Source: UBA10161 sp038891035
GTDB lineage: Archaea > Micrarchaeota > Micrarchaeia > Anstonellales > Anstonellaceae
Direction of reading: 5' to 3'
Length of the DNA: 64,000 bases
NCBI GenBank assembly: GCA_038891035.1
Contig: JAWAEW010000001.1
Span: 36,425 to 100,424 of the forward strand
Both the position numbers and the translations under genes were made by a program. Below, in pieces: positions 16,611 through 24,676 of this stretch; position 1 is the stretch's first letter, and each line of letters starts with the position of its first letter. A model generated the notes under the pieces. It was not told where the DNA came from, ran no database searches, and saw nothing but the letters and a program-made list of their open reading frames with translations.

Positions 16611-17870
16611 TTGTCCAAGATTGTCCGTGTGCATGCCAGGCAGGTTTTAGATTCCCGCGGCAATCCCACTATACAAGCAGAAATATTTTCGCAGAAAGGC
16701 TTTGGTTCAGCCATTGCGCCTGCAGGTGCCTCTACAGGTTCACATGAAGCAGTTGAGCTTCGTGACGGTGGAAGCCGGTTTAACGGCAAGGGAGTGCAAA
16801 ATGCAGTTGCTTTAATAAAAAGTGAAATTCACTCAGCGCTTAGAGGCAAAGAGGTTTCAAACCAAAAAGCAATTGACAGCATCTTGTGCAAGTTGGACGG
16901 CACAAAAAATAAATCCCGTCTTGGGGCAAATTCAACAACTGCAGTTTCAATTTCTGCTGCAAAATGCGCTGCTTCAGAAAAAAAAGTCAGTCTTTATCGC
17001 ATTCTTGGAAAATCCTTCCTATTACCCTGCCCTTTCCTTAATGTAATAAATGGGGGGAAGCACTCTGGAAGCGGGATTTCAATTCAGGAGTTTATGCTGG
17101 TTCCAGCAGGATTCAGCAGCTTCTCCGAGGCTTTGTATGCAGCAGCAGAGGTATATCATGGATTGGGAACAATGATTTCGCAAAAATACGGCCGCATTTT
17201 CCTTGGGGTTGGGGACGAAGGAGGCTTTACCCCACCTTGCAAAAGCGCATACGAGGTTCTTACCTTGCTTGAAGATGCAGTTTCAGAATGCGGCTTTGTC
17301 GGCAAAATCAAGTTTGCAATTGACGCTGCAGCTTCTTCATTCTTCCAGTCGCATACAAAAGCCTATCTGCTGGATGGAAAGTTGCTTTCAGCCGGTCAGC
17401 TTCTGGATTTTTATTCAGACCTTGCGTCTTCATTTCCTATTGTTTCAATTGAAGATCCTTTTGAAGAAGACTCGTTTTGGGATTTTGCACTGCTTCGCAA
17501 AAAGCTTTCTGGCAAAGTCCAAATAGTAGGGGACGACTTGTTTGTCACTAGCATTTCAAGGATACAGCAAGGTATCAGGGCATCTTCTGCATCTGCTTTG
17601 CTTTTGAAGGTCAATCAGATTGGAACATTAAGCGAGGCGTTGGAGGCAGTCGCCCTCTGCCGAAAACACAATATGGCTGTGATGGTCTCCCACCGCTCAG
17701 GTGACAGCGAAGATTCGGCAATCTCGGACATTGCAGTTGGGATTGGATGTGGGCAAATAAAAGCAGGTGCCCCTGCTCGCTCAGAAAGGACTGCAAAATA
17801 CAACCGTCTCATTCAAATCGAAGAGGAGCTTAGTGGCAAATTTGCCCAAGACAAAGCATTTAGATTCTAG
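16611..17870 (+). CDS. eno: Enolase
   Basis: A 419-residue glycolytic/gluconeogenic enzyme interconverting 2-phosphoglycerate and phosphoenolpyruvate. The N-terminal VHARQVLDSRGNPT, the loop GASTGSHEAVELRD, the metal ligands in SIEDPFEED and VGDDLFVT, catalytic Lys in LLKVNQIGT, and SHRSGDSEDS are all present. The TTG at 16611 gives the family's usual N-terminus and has GGTG five bases upstream; the in-frame ATG at 16584 would add nine unrelated residues. Its TAG overlaps the stop of the next gene on the opposite strand by four bases (CTAG). Confidence 0.95.
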   Translation: MSKIVRVHARQVLDSRGNPTIQAEIFSQKGFGSAIAPAGASTGSHEAVELRDGGSRFNGKGVQNAVALIKSEIHSALRGKEVSNQKAIDSILCKLDGTKNKSRLGANSTTAVSISAAKCAASEKKVSLYRILGKSFLLPCPFLNVINGGKHSGSGISIQEFMLVPAGFSSFSEALYAAAEVYHGLGTMISQKYGRIFLGVGDEGGFTPPCKSAYEVLTLLEDAVSECGFVGKIKFAIDAAASSFFQSHTKAYLLDGKLLSAGQLLDFYSDLASSFPIVSIEDPFEEDSFWDFALLRKKLSGKVQIVGDDLFVTSISRIQQGIRASSASALLLKVNQIGTLSEALEAVALCRKHNMAVMVSHRSGDSEDSAISDIAVGIGCGQIKAGAPARSERTAKYNRLIQIEEELSGKFAQDKAFRF

Positions 17871-18184
17871 ATAAGCCCATACTTTTTCTTTATTCCAAAT
17901 TCAGGATGGTTTGCAACATCACTTAGCTGATCCACCAAATAAGAAACAAGCCTCTTTGCAACTTCTGCCTCCTCATTGCTCATATTTGCGTAATTGCTTT
18001 GAATGTTGCTTCGCCATTCCCACTGCGCAGCTATCTTGCTTTTGTTTCCTTCCCTTCCAATTTCATGCAAGCCAATGATTACAAGCAAATAAGGCCTGCC
18101 TTCGTTTTGCTCCAAAAGCTTTGCATCTGTTTCATCTGCAATCTTGCGCAAAGTCTGTTCTGCTTCTTTTAAGTCAGCTTCCAT
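17867..18184 (-). CDS. Conserved-looking small protein of unknown function
   Basis: A 105-residue soluble, mixed helix-strand protein. It contains LLVIIGLHEIGREG in the middle and a Lys-rich tail, FGIKKKYGLI. No family is recognised. It begins at an ATG close to the A/T-rich element 18204-18216, which could serve both this gene and the divergent nitroreductase. Its stop overlaps that of enolase by four bases. Confidence 0.55.
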   Translation of the reverse strand: MEADLKEAEQTLRKIADETDAKLLEQNEGRPYLLVIIGLHEIGREGNKSKIAAQWEWRSNIQSNYANMSNEEAEVAKRLVSYLVDQLSDVANHPEFGIKKKYGLI

Positions 18185-18205
18185 AAATAAAATCCATCAA
18201 GCCAA

Positions 18206-18216
18206 TTTTTAAGTAT
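18206..18216 (+). promoter_or_regulatory. TATA-like box for the nitroreductase gene
   Basis: TTTTTAAGTAT lies 21-31 bases before the TTG start at 18237. The short divergent region is A/T-rich and could also drive the minus-strand gene. Confidence 0.35.
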
Positions 18217-18236
18217 ATTTGAAAAAGGTGGTTGGG

Positions 18237-18755
18237 TTGGACTTTTTCGAGGTTGTTGAAAAAAGAGTTTCCGTAAGAGATTTTCTGCAAAAGCCAATTG
18301 AGCCTGACAAGCTCAAAAAAATACTCTCTTCGGCTCTTCTTGCCCCTTCGGCAGGAAATCTCCAATCTTACCGGATAGTTGTAATAAAAGACGCAACTCT
18401 GAAGGAAAAACTTGCTTGCGCATGTTTCGCGCAAGAGTTCGTTTCGCAAGCGCCTGTTGTGCTTGTTTTCTTAGCAGACAGTATGCGCTCACAAGCAAAA
18501 TACGGCACTCGCGGCGCAAGCCTTTATTGCGTCCAAGACGCAACAATTGCAGCAGCCTACTGCCAGCTTGCAGCAGCAGCACTTGGGTTGGGAAGCGTAT
18601 GGGTAGGGGCATTTGAAGATGAAGAAGTTTCATCTCTTGTGAAAGCAAAACAGCATGAGATGCCAGTTGCAGTATTGCCAATCGGATATGCGGCCTGTCA
18701 GCAGATAAGACCAAGAAGGCAATCAATCACAAAAAAAGTATCAGTTGTCCCATAA
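18237..18755 (+). CDS. Nitroreductase family protein
   Basis: A 172-residue FMN-dependent oxidoreductase of the nitroreductase family. The N-terminal RVSVRDF, the FMN phosphate region LAPSAGNLQSYRIVV, and the later QDATIAAAYCQLAAAALGLGSVWVGAF with LPIGYA match the fold. Substrates of this family vary widely (quinones, nitro compounds, flavins), so no specific role is claimed. TTG is chosen as the start because GGTG lies six bases upstream; another TTG six codons earlier would overlap the GGTG. Confidence 0.85.
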   Translation: MDFFEVVEKRVSVRDFLQKPIEPDKLKKILSSALLAPSAGNLQSYRIVVIKDATLKEKLACACFAQEFVSQAPVVLVFLADSMRSQAKYGTRGASLYCVQDATIAAAYCQLAAAALGLGSVWVGAFEDEEVSSLVKAKQHEMPVAVLPIGYAACQQIRPRRQSITKKVSVVP

Positions 18756-18799
18756 ATTCTTTGGATATGCAGTTTAGTTTTCTTATTTTTGTGAAGAAG

Positions 18800-18872
18800 C
18801 GCCCCGGGCAGGACTTGAACCTGCGACCTGTGGATTAACAGTCCACCGCTCTACCAACTGAGCTACCGAGGC
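18800..18872 (-). tRNA. tRNA-Asn, anticodon GTT
   Basis: A 73-base cloverleaf on the minus strand. The acceptor is GCCTCGG/CCGGGGC, the anticodon arm GTGGA-CTGTTAA-TCCAC (anticodon GTT), and the T-arm GCAGG-TTCAAGT-CCTGC. The discriminator is G. It lies two bases downstream of tRNA-Phe and is probably co-transcribed with it. Confidence 0.94.
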
Positions 18873-18874
18873 AA

Positions 18875-18967
18875 TGCCACAGGCCGGATTTGAACCAGCA
18901 ACACATCGGTTTCAGATCTCATTTTGAGTCTTCAGCCGATTGCTCTCCCAGGTTGAGCTACTGTGGC
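18875..18967 (-). tRNA. tRNA-Phe, anticodon GAA, with a 19-base intron
   Basis: On the minus strand: acceptor GCCACAG/CTGTGGC, D-arm GCTC/GAGC, anticodon stem AATCGG-side/CCGAT with loop CTGAAG...A, and T-arm GCTGG-TTCAAAT-CCGGC. The discriminator is A. The anticodon loop is interrupted after position 37 by 19 bases (18911-18929), the canonical archaeal intron site. The intron can form a CTCA/TGAG hairpin, as needed for splicing-endonuclease recognition. The mature length is 74 bases. Confidence 0.9.
18911..18929 (-). other. Intron of tRNA-Phe
   Basis: A 19-base insert between positions 37 and 38 of tRNA-Phe. It contains CTCAAAATGAG, which folds into a small hairpin. Removal restores a seven-base anticodon loop CTGAAGA identical to typical archaeal tRNA-Phe. 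Confidence 0.85.
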
Positions 18968-19049
18968 ACAGTTGCATGTTTGTGCAGTGGTGATTATAAA
19001 AGATTAGCCTTTTCAAAGCGATTTTATTGTTTGTGCAAGAAAGATTTGC

Positions 19050-19475
19050 ATGGTTTGGAAAATCGATGAAGTGGATCGCCAAATCCTGCAGATTTTACAA
19101 GCTGATGCCAGCATCACAAACGAAGAGATCGGCAAAAAAGTAGGGCTTTCTGAACCTGCTGTTAGACGCAGAGTAAAAAATTTAGTTAAGCAAGGGATAA
19201 TAAGGCGTTTCACAATCGACATTTCAGAAAGCTGGAGTGTGAGTGCCTTAGTGCTGGTTTCGACTTCACCTGAAGCCAACCAAGAAAAGCTGATGAAATT
19301 GATCTGCTTGCAGGAATGGGTCAAATCCGCATGGGAAATTTCTGGCGAGATGGATATTGCAGTGATGGTTTGCGCGCCAGACCTTGAATCGCTCAACAGA
19401 TGTATAGATGAAATAAGGAAAATAAGCGGCGTAGTAAAGACCCAAACCCACATTATAATGAAAAAAAGGAAATAG
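19050..19475 (+). CDS. Lrp/AsnC family transcription regulator
   Basis: A 141-residue regulator. The N-terminal helix-turn-helix (IDEVDRQILQILQADASITNEEIGKKVGLSEPAVRRRV) is typical of Lrp/AsnC proteins. The C-terminal RAM-type ligand domain includes WVKSAWEISGEMDIAVMVCAPD. Such proteins bind DNA as dimers or octamers and respond to amino acids. A TATA-like GATTATAAAAG at 18992-19001 probably drives it. It converges on, and abuts, an M20 peptidase gene (TAGCTA). Target genes are unknown. Confidence 0.88.
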   Translation: MVWKIDEVDRQILQILQADASITNEEIGKKVGLSEPAVRRRVKNLVKQGIIRRFTIDISESWSVSALVLVSTSPEANQEKLMKLICLQEWVKSAWEISGEMDIAVMVCAPDLESLNRCIDEIRKISGVVKTQTHIIMKKRK

Positions 19476-20612
19476 CTAATTTCTCATCAAATCCGAAAAT
19501 ATCCTGACCAGCTGCAAATAGCTTTTCTTTGTTATCCATTCATTTGCAGAGTGCTCATTTGCACCAAGCGGTCCAACACTTATCACAGGCACCTCAAGCA
19601 AAGCAAGGACGTTTTCATCTGCGACAGATGCTCCATAAGCATAAACAGGCTTGCCAGCATGCTTTTTTACTGCAGCCTCAACCAGCTTTACGGTAGGGCT
19701 TTTTTTGGGAGTAAGATAAGGCGAAAGATATGGGGTTTTGCGCGGCTTTAGGTGCACTTGGATGCGCTTTCTGTTTATTTCTCTAAATTCACCTCTAGCA
19801 TAAAGGGATCTGATAAAAGCCTTGGTTTGCAGAAGTGCAGTCTTAGGGGTTTGCGGTGGGACGAGATGGCGGTCAAGCTCAATAATTGCCTCTTGCGGAA
19901 CAGAAAGTGAGGTGCTTTCTGCACAGATTCTTCTGACAAATTGGGTGGGCGGAGGGAGAAGCGGATGCGAGCCAAGCTGTGCATTCATCTTATTCAGATG
20001 CATCACCAGTCGGCAAGCTTCATCTATCGCATTTATCCCCTTTTGGGCATGCGCACCGTGGGCAGAAGTACCAGGCACAAAGATTTCAAGCACGCATCTT
20101 CCTCGTCTGCCCAAAGTTATCTGCCTTGGCCCAAGACATCTGCCTAATGCAGACGCAATCTCCCCAGTAATTACTGCCTCCACGTCATTTGCGAATCCGC
20201 TTTTCAGTAAAGCAAAAGCACCCTCAGAGATGTTTTCCTCATCAACACAAAATGCAACCTTTATTCTTCTTTCAGTAGTCTGTTTGCAGGCGCAAATAGT
20301 TGCAGCTATCCCCGCTTTCATGTCAAATACTCCAAGCCCATAAAGCCTTCCATCCTTTTGCGTGAGGCAAAATGGATCATGACTCCATTTCCCATATGGT
20401 GGTACAGTATCCATATGTCCATAGAAAAGTAGAGGCTTATCTTGACTTCCTCTTTCCCCAACCACGTTGAACCTTCCATCAGGCAGCCAAATTCTTTTGG
20501 TGGCAAAGCCTGCTTGCTGGAGCTGTTTTTCGAGGAATTCGGCCAATTTCTTCTCGTTTCCAGTTATTGAATTGATAGAAACAATCTTCTTCAAAAGAGA
20601 AACTTCGTCCAT
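19476..20612 (-). CDS. M20 family metallopeptidase/deacylase (ArgE/DapE-like)
   Basis: A 378-residue zinc-dependent hydrolase of the M20 clan. The motifs are in order: HMDTVPP (metal His and Asp), GLGVFDMKAG (bridging Asp), DEENISEG (catalytic Glu pair), GTSAHGAH (dimerisation-domain His) and NEHSANEW (final metal His). Members act as aminoacyl deacylases, peptidases or in lysine/arginine synthesis; the exact substrate is not clear. The ATG is set by TAGGTGG five bases upstream, which also contains the stop of the preceding GNAT-like gene. The two genes therefore form an operon. Confidence 0.85.
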   Translation of the reverse strand: MDEVSLLKKIVSINSITGNEKKLAEFLEKQLQQAGFATKRIWLPDGRFNVVGERGSQDKPLLFYGHMDTVPPYGKWSHDPFCLTQKDGRLYGLGVFDMKAGIAATICACKQTTERRIKVAFCVDEENISEGAFALLKSGFANDVEAVITGEIASALGRCLGPRQITLGRRGRCVLEIFVPGTSAHGAHAQKGINAIDEACRLVMHLNKMNAQLGSHPLLPPPTQFVRRICAESTSLSVPQEAIIELDRHLVPPQTPKTALLQTKAFIRSLYARGEFREINRKRIQVHLKPRKTPYLSPYLTPKKSPTVKLVEAAVKKHAGKPVYAYGASVADENVLALLEVPVISVGPLGANEHSANEWITKKSYLQLVRIFSDLMRN

Positions 20613-20620
20613 CAAACCAC

Positions 20621-21580
20621 CTATTTTGCATAAAATACCTGAAGAGATTCATAGTCGTGGTTTTGTTGGTAATCAAAATTGCGGTCGCTTACTAGCATGC
20701 AATGGAAAGGAAGTCTACCACCATATTCCATCCCGGCTTCTCGAGAAGATTTAAGTACAGGAAGCCATGGTGCCCTATCTTCTGCGTAAATTAATGCGTC
20801 AGGATAGATACTGCGGATAAGCTTTATGGCAGCAACTTGCAAAGCGGTAATCAGGCCCTTGCCCCTTTCTGCTTTGAAGGTTGCAAAATCAGAAAGCTCA
20901 AAAAGCCTTACTAACTGTCCATCCACTTCAAAGCTGCACCTCTCTGCAATAAGCACGGAGGCAATTTTGCCCTCGGCATTCCTTGCTAGAACTACTCTAT
21001 TTCCATTGTTAAGCATATAATTTATGGCGTCCTCATTTATCTCAAAGGTGTACTTTGCATAAGCTTCTGAATACAAATTAAGCAAAGTTTGAATATCCTC
21101 CCTGCCTTTTGTGGAAAAGCAAATCCGATACCCTGCTCTTTCCACCCTTTCTAATGCCTTTTCTTCGGGGATAGGTTTTATCGTAGAAAGCACACGCTGT
21201 ATATTTTCCATCTCATTTTTTGTGGTTTCAGCATCAGGAATCCTTCCTTGTCTGTTTGCACCAAAATAGACAAAATCAAACCCTTCAATTGCTCTGTCTG
21301 CAGGAATTTTTGCTTCCACTTCAAACTTTGTTCCCCTCATTATTTCTTCAATTAGGCCTTTTTTCACAAATGCCCGCACCGTAGTTCTGCTTGCGGAAGG
21401 ATGCCTGCCTTCAAAATCGCTTATCTTGCAGAAAAACTCTTCCAGATCTTCTCTTTTGCAAATCAGCTTTCCGCAAATTCCTTTTATCCTGCTGTTTCTC
21501 TCATCATAATAAAGTCCCACAGAGCCTATGCTGCCTACCTTCGGATTCTTTGTATAAGCAACTGCCTGCTCAAGCGCCAT
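20621..21580 (-). CDS. GNAT-like acyltransferase domain protein
   Basis: A 319-residue protein. The N-terminal 150 residues are unlike known families. They include a segment near residues 30-80 with ICGKLICKREDLEEFFCKI. From about residue 165 a GNAT-type fold appears, with YSEAYAKYTFEIN, NRVVLARNAEGKIASVLIAE and the acetyl-CoA-binding stretch FKAERGKGLITALQVAAIKLI. It may acylate a small molecule or protein. A TTTATAAA element at 21608-21618 lies about 30 bases upstream of its ATG. The M20 gene follows nine bases after its stop, suggesting linked function such as acylation and deacylation, which is inference. Confidence 0.6.
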   Translation of the reverse strand: MALEQAVAYTKNPKVGSIGSVGLYYDERNSRIKGICGKLICKREDLEEFFCKISDFEGRHPSASRTTVRAFVKKGLIEEIMRGTKFEVEAKIPADRAIEGFDFVYFGANRQGRIPDAETTKNEMENIQRVLSTIKPIPEEKALERVERAGYRICFSTKGREDIQTLLNLYSEAYAKYTFEINEDAINYMLNNGNRVVLARNAEGKIASVLIAERCSFEVDGQLVRLFELSDFATFKAERGKGLITALQVAAIKLIRSIYPDALIYAEDRAPWLPVLKSSREAGMEYGGRLPFHCMLVSDRNFDYQQNHDYESLQVFYAK

Positions 21581-21607
21581 TTTTATCGCATGTTCTTTTG
21601 CCCGAAG

Positions 21608-21618
21608 TTTTTATAAAT
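21608..21618 (-). promoter_or_regulatory. TATA-like box for the GNAT-M20 operon
   Basis: Minus-strand ATTTATAAAAA, 29-39 bases upstream of the ATG at 21580. The whole region 21605-21680 is very A/T-rich and otherwise empty. Confidence 0.5.
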
Positions 21619-21683
21619 ATAACTTTTTTCGTTTTTTATTTTTTTAAAATTATAATCTTTTAGAAAATTTTTAACGAAATTAG

Positions 21684-22133
21684 TTAATTTTCAGATTTCA
21701 GCTTCATATGCTCCTTCATCATGCATCTGTCCATGACAAAAAGCATCCCAGCTTTTTTTGCTATCGCTTCAGCCTCCTGGCTTATCACCCCCTCCTGAAG
21801 CCAGACTGCCTTTACACCCAATCTTGCTGCTTCCTGCACCACCGAAGGTACTACTTCCGGCTTGCGAAACACGTCTACTACATCTATCTTATCTGGAATT
21901 GATGCAAGATCAGGATAGCATTTTTTACCTCTCCATTCTTGCAAATTCGGATTTACAGGTACTATGTCGTATCCTTGGCTTGCAAGATACTCTGCTACGT
22001 GAAAACTTGGCCGATCTTGTTTGTCAGAAATTCCAACAATCGCAATTCTTTTCATGTCCAATATTTTTCTAATAGTCTCTTTCTCACCGGAAAGATAATC
22101 TTTCGGAAGGCAAACGTTAGGAGGTTTTTGCAT
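21684..22133 (-). CDS. CoA-binding domain protein
   Basis: A 149-residue single-domain Rossmann-like protein of the CoA-binding (YccU-like) family. Recognisable are IAIVGISDKQDRPSFHVAEYL, GYDIVPVNPNL, VDVVDVFRKPEVVP, AVWLQEGVIS and a conserved late Cys in VMDRCMMKEH. Its ligand is presumed to be CoA or a nucleotide; the physiological role is unknown. The ATG at 22133 lies inside the 3' end of trm1 (17-base overlap) and has GGTGAGGGAG upstream, so translation is probably coupled to trm1. Confidence 0.82.
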   Translation of the reverse strand: MQKPPNVCLPKDYLSGEKETIRKILDMKRIAIVGISDKQDRPSFHVAEYLASQGYDIVPVNPNLQEWRGKKCYPDLASIPDKIDVVDVFRKPEVVPSVVQEAARLGVKAVWLQEGVISQEAEAIAKKAGMLFVMDRCMMKEHMKLKSEN

Positions 22134-23229
22134 CTCCCTCACCACCGTTCATTATCTTTTTTACTACATCAATAGGCGCATTGGTTCTTACAGCAGTTGG
22201 GCAAAAGTGCGTTCTTGATGCAGCAAACCCTTCTGCTTGCAAAGATGATATCATTTCGTTTATCGGAATAATCCTATGCTTTGTTTTAGATGCAACGTTA
22301 TGCAAATCATAATAGCCATATCCCCCTATTTCACACTCCTGCCGCATCAGCAGCAGCAATCGATTGATTTGTTCTTTTTCCTGATAATTTCTGCTTTGAT
22401 TTAGCTGAATCATATCTTGGATAGTACTTTTTTCCCAAAGCGGACCCATCCATAAAGGGCCTGCCCATGAGATCTTCGAGCCGCAAGAAGAGCAAACAAG
22501 AGCCTGAGGCATCCTTTCTGCAAATCTGGCCAAGCAAGCGGGGCAATAAAGCCCAAATCCTATGCTTTTAACGGCTTCTACTGCTCTTTTTGCTCCAGTG
22601 CGCATTTTGAAGATAACCTTTATGTAATGCTGGTGCGATAGCGTAAGTATAGGAATCGCCTCGAGATTGAATTGGGCAGAGCAAAGCACAGTTTTTGCTA
22701 TCAGTATCCTTGCGGCATTTTCATGGCACATATCGTTGTTTGCAGGCACTGCACCATAGTTTTTTATGCAAGCAGAATAATGGGCCCCACAAAGAACCGC
22801 GGTGTCAGTTGCAGTTAAAGATAGGAATCCTTCCTTTTTTCTAGCAAGGCATTTGCATGCGTCGAACAAGAACAAAGCAGGCGACCCAAAAGGGTCAAGC
22901 TCTACGAAGTCAAACTCACCTTCCTGAAAAAACAATGAGGCATCCTGCCTTTTCACAGAACATCTGATTTTATTTGCCTTTGCATTTTTTCTTGCACATT
23001 GCGTGGCAATCTTGCTCCGGTCGCACAGTGTCAATACCCCTACATTTTCATTTTCCTTTTTGTAGCGTAGCCCCCTCACTCCACTTGCGCACATTACATC
23101 GGCAACCGATATTTCCTTTCTGACCGCCCCCACAGCAAGACTACATATACTTCTGCAAAGCTTCATTTGCGGATTGTAAAATACTCCTTTTGGGACGGAA
23201 AGCTTAACTAAACCTTCAACTATTTGCAT
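22117..23229 (-). CDS. trm1: tRNA (guanine-26-N2)-dimethyltransferase Trm1
   Basis: A 370-residue SAM-dependent methyltransferase that dimethylates G26 of tRNA. Diagnostic segments are VFYNPQMKLCRSI at the N-terminus, the SAM motif VADVMCASGVRGLRY, the catalytic LDPFGSPALFLF, and a zinc motif CPACLARF...CSSCGS in the C-terminal domain. Length fits archaeal Trm1. It heads a two-gene unit with the CoA-binding protein. It is separated from the divergent AroA-fold gene by only about 50 bases, so the promoters overlap. Confidence 0.93.
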   Translation of the reverse strand: MQIVEGLVKLSVPKGVFYNPQMKLCRSICSLAVGAVRKEISVADVMCASGVRGLRYKKENENVGVLTLCDRSKIATQCARKNAKANKIRCSVKRQDASLFFQEGEFDFVELDPFGSPALFLFDACKCLARKKEGFLSLTATDTAVLCGAHYSACIKNYGAVPANNDMCHENAARILIAKTVLCSAQFNLEAIPILTLSHQHYIKVIFKMRTGAKRAVEAVKSIGFGLYCPACLARFAERMPQALVCSSCGSKISWAGPLWMGPLWEKSTIQDMIQLNQSRNYQEKEQINRLLLLMRQECEIGGYGYYDLHNVASKTKHRIIPINEMISSLQAEGFAASRTHFCPTAVRTNAPIDVVKKIMNGGEGDAKTS

Positions 23230-23280
23230 GCTTCACTTCACTTCAGCAAGTGATAAAAAACATTATTGGAAAAGAGGCTT

Positions 23281-24522
23281 ATGCAAGTTGAAATACGGCG
23301 CTCGATAATTTCAGGCAGGCGGCCTGCCCCACCTTCTGTTGCAGTTGCGCATCGTGCAATAATTGCAGCATCATTTGCAGATGGACAAAGTTTAGTCTGG
23401 CCAGTTTTTCCTTCAGCTTCACTGGATGCCACCATCTCGATTTGCAATCAGATTGGAGCAGACATAATGGTTGGAGATGGAGTAGCAGACATAATCGGGG
23501 GAGGGGAAATAGTCCCAAAAGATATTCTGGATTGTGCAGAAAGCAACACTACACTCAAGCTTTTCATGGGAATATTTTCCCATCTTCCAGTAGAAGTGCG
23601 TTTTGTAGGCAAAGGAAAGCTTTTGGAAACGAATCTCCGCCCATTTACATATTTTATCGACTATTATTCAGGCTACACTTTCAACCCCTCTTCCTCCTTG
23701 CCGCTTCAGCTTCGGGGCCCGATTCAAAATGAGGAAATAAAATACCCTCCTTTGCTTGGCACTCAGTTTCTTTCTGGGCTTATCTTAGGCGCACCACTCA
23801 ATCCTCAAACTACAGGCATTGCAATTGATGGGACTTTCAAAGACCCACATTGCCTGCACGAAACCATAAGAATAATGAAGCAGGCAGGAATTGATTTTGT
23901 TGCTGATTATGATGATTTGATTGTTATACAAGGTGGGCAAGGCTTTCTGCCTCTTGGAGACTTTGAAGTCCCAAAAAACAAGAAAGCAGCATCTTACTTG
24001 CTTTTGGCAGGTGCGGTTGCAGGAAAATGTACTGTAGAAGGAATCTCCGATTATCCTCGGCTTGAAGCAGTGCTGTCGCATTTTGGTGCAGTGGTAAAAT
24101 CAGAAGAATCTTCGATTTCAGCAAGTACTTCTTTTCTGAAAGGCTCGGATTTTGACTTAAGCACTGCCAAAGAGCTTGCATGCCATGTTTTGGTTCTTGC
24201 TTGCTTGGCCGAAGGTCAAAGCAGGCTGCTTGGCTTTCAAAAGCTACCATTTCACATTCAAGAGAGACTTAAGCGCCTGAAGTTTGAGCTGTCAAAGATG
24301 GGTGCTTCAATAATCGAAATCCCCGAAGGTTTCCTGGTAGAAGGTGCAACGCTTCATGGCGCTGATTTGGACTGTAGCAAAGACCCAAATATTGCAATGT
24401 CCTGTGCTGCAGCTGCCTTATGCGCCCAAGGCCCTACAACCATTAATAATGCAGAGTGGGCAGAGAAAATTTTCCCCGGATTTTTCCGCGAGCTTGCGCT
24501 ACTTGGCGCAATAATTCGCTAA
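23281..24522 (+). CDS. AroA/EPSP-synthase-fold protein with altered active site
   Basis: A 413-residue protein with the two-domain fold of 5-enolpyruvylshikimate-3-phosphate synthase. Similar segments include PAPPSVAVAHRAIIAASFADGQS, CAESNTTLKLFMGIF, FEVPKNKKAASYLLLAGAVAGK and KIFPGFFRELALLGA. Key positions differ by my reading: the catalytic Lys of SKS is Val20, the Arg-containing DHR motif reads DPN, and the KESDR-type motif reads HIQER. It is therefore doubtful that it makes EPSP; it may act on another phosphorylated substrate or be non-catalytic. No other shikimate gene is in the window. The ATG at 23281 has GAGG just upstream. Confidence 0.7.
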   Translation: MQVEIRRSIISGRRPAPPSVAVAHRAIIAASFADGQSLVWPVFPSASLDATISICNQIGADIMVGDGVADIIGGGEIVPKDILDCAESNTTLKLFMGIFSHLPVEVRFVGKGKLLETNLRPFTYFIDYYSGYTFNPSSSLPLQLRGPIQNEEIKYPPLLGTQFLSGLILGAPLNPQTTGIAIDGTFKDPHCLHETIRIMKQAGIDFVADYDDLIVIQGGQGFLPLGDFEVPKNKKAASYLLLAGAVAGKCTVEGISDYPRLEAVLSHFGAVVKSEESSISASTSFLKGSDFDLSTAKELACHVLVLACLAEGQSRLLGFQKLPFHIQERLKRLKFELSKMGASIIEIPEGFLVEGATLHGADLDCSKDPNIAMSCAAAALCAQGPTTINNAEWAEKIFPGFFRELALLGAIIR

Positions 24523-24593
24523 ATTTCACCTACTCTTCTTTTGAGTTTGCGTTTGAGTCTTTTGCGCCTTTTTTTGAGCCATTTCCAGCGCAT
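24519..24593 (-). CDS. rpl41e: Ribosomal protein eL41 (24 residues)
   Basis: A 24-residue, extremely basic peptide MRWKWLKKRRKRLKRKLKRR followed by VGEI. It matches the eL41 pattern of alternating Arg/Lys with an early Trp-Lys and central RLKRK. eL41 is a single helix at the interface of the two ribosomal subunits. AAGGGAAG precedes the ATG. Its TAG overlaps the aroA-like TAA by four bases on the opposite strand, the same arrangement seen at four other convergent pairs, which supports it as a real gene. A longer in-frame version (start at 24737) is possible but its extra N-terminus is unlike eL41. Confidence 0.7.
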   Translation of the reverse strand: MRWKWLKKRRKRLKRKLKRRVGEI

Positions 24594-24676
24594 TCTTCCC
24601 TTCTTTTTCCATTTCCTTGGTCTTGCTCCCAAGCAGTTCACCTTCAACTTTTTTAACTTAGATAGAATTAAAAAAC

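Noticed and set aside
19013..19453. A minus-strand frame of 146 codons over the Lrp gene
   Set aside because: The plus-strand product is a clear Lrp/AsnC protein with helix-turn-helix and ligand domains; the antisense product has no recognisable features.
21605..21680. A very A/T-rich stretch that might be an origin or mobile-element boundary
   Set aside because: It is short, has no repeats or flanking duplications, and is explained by a promoter for the minus-strand gene.
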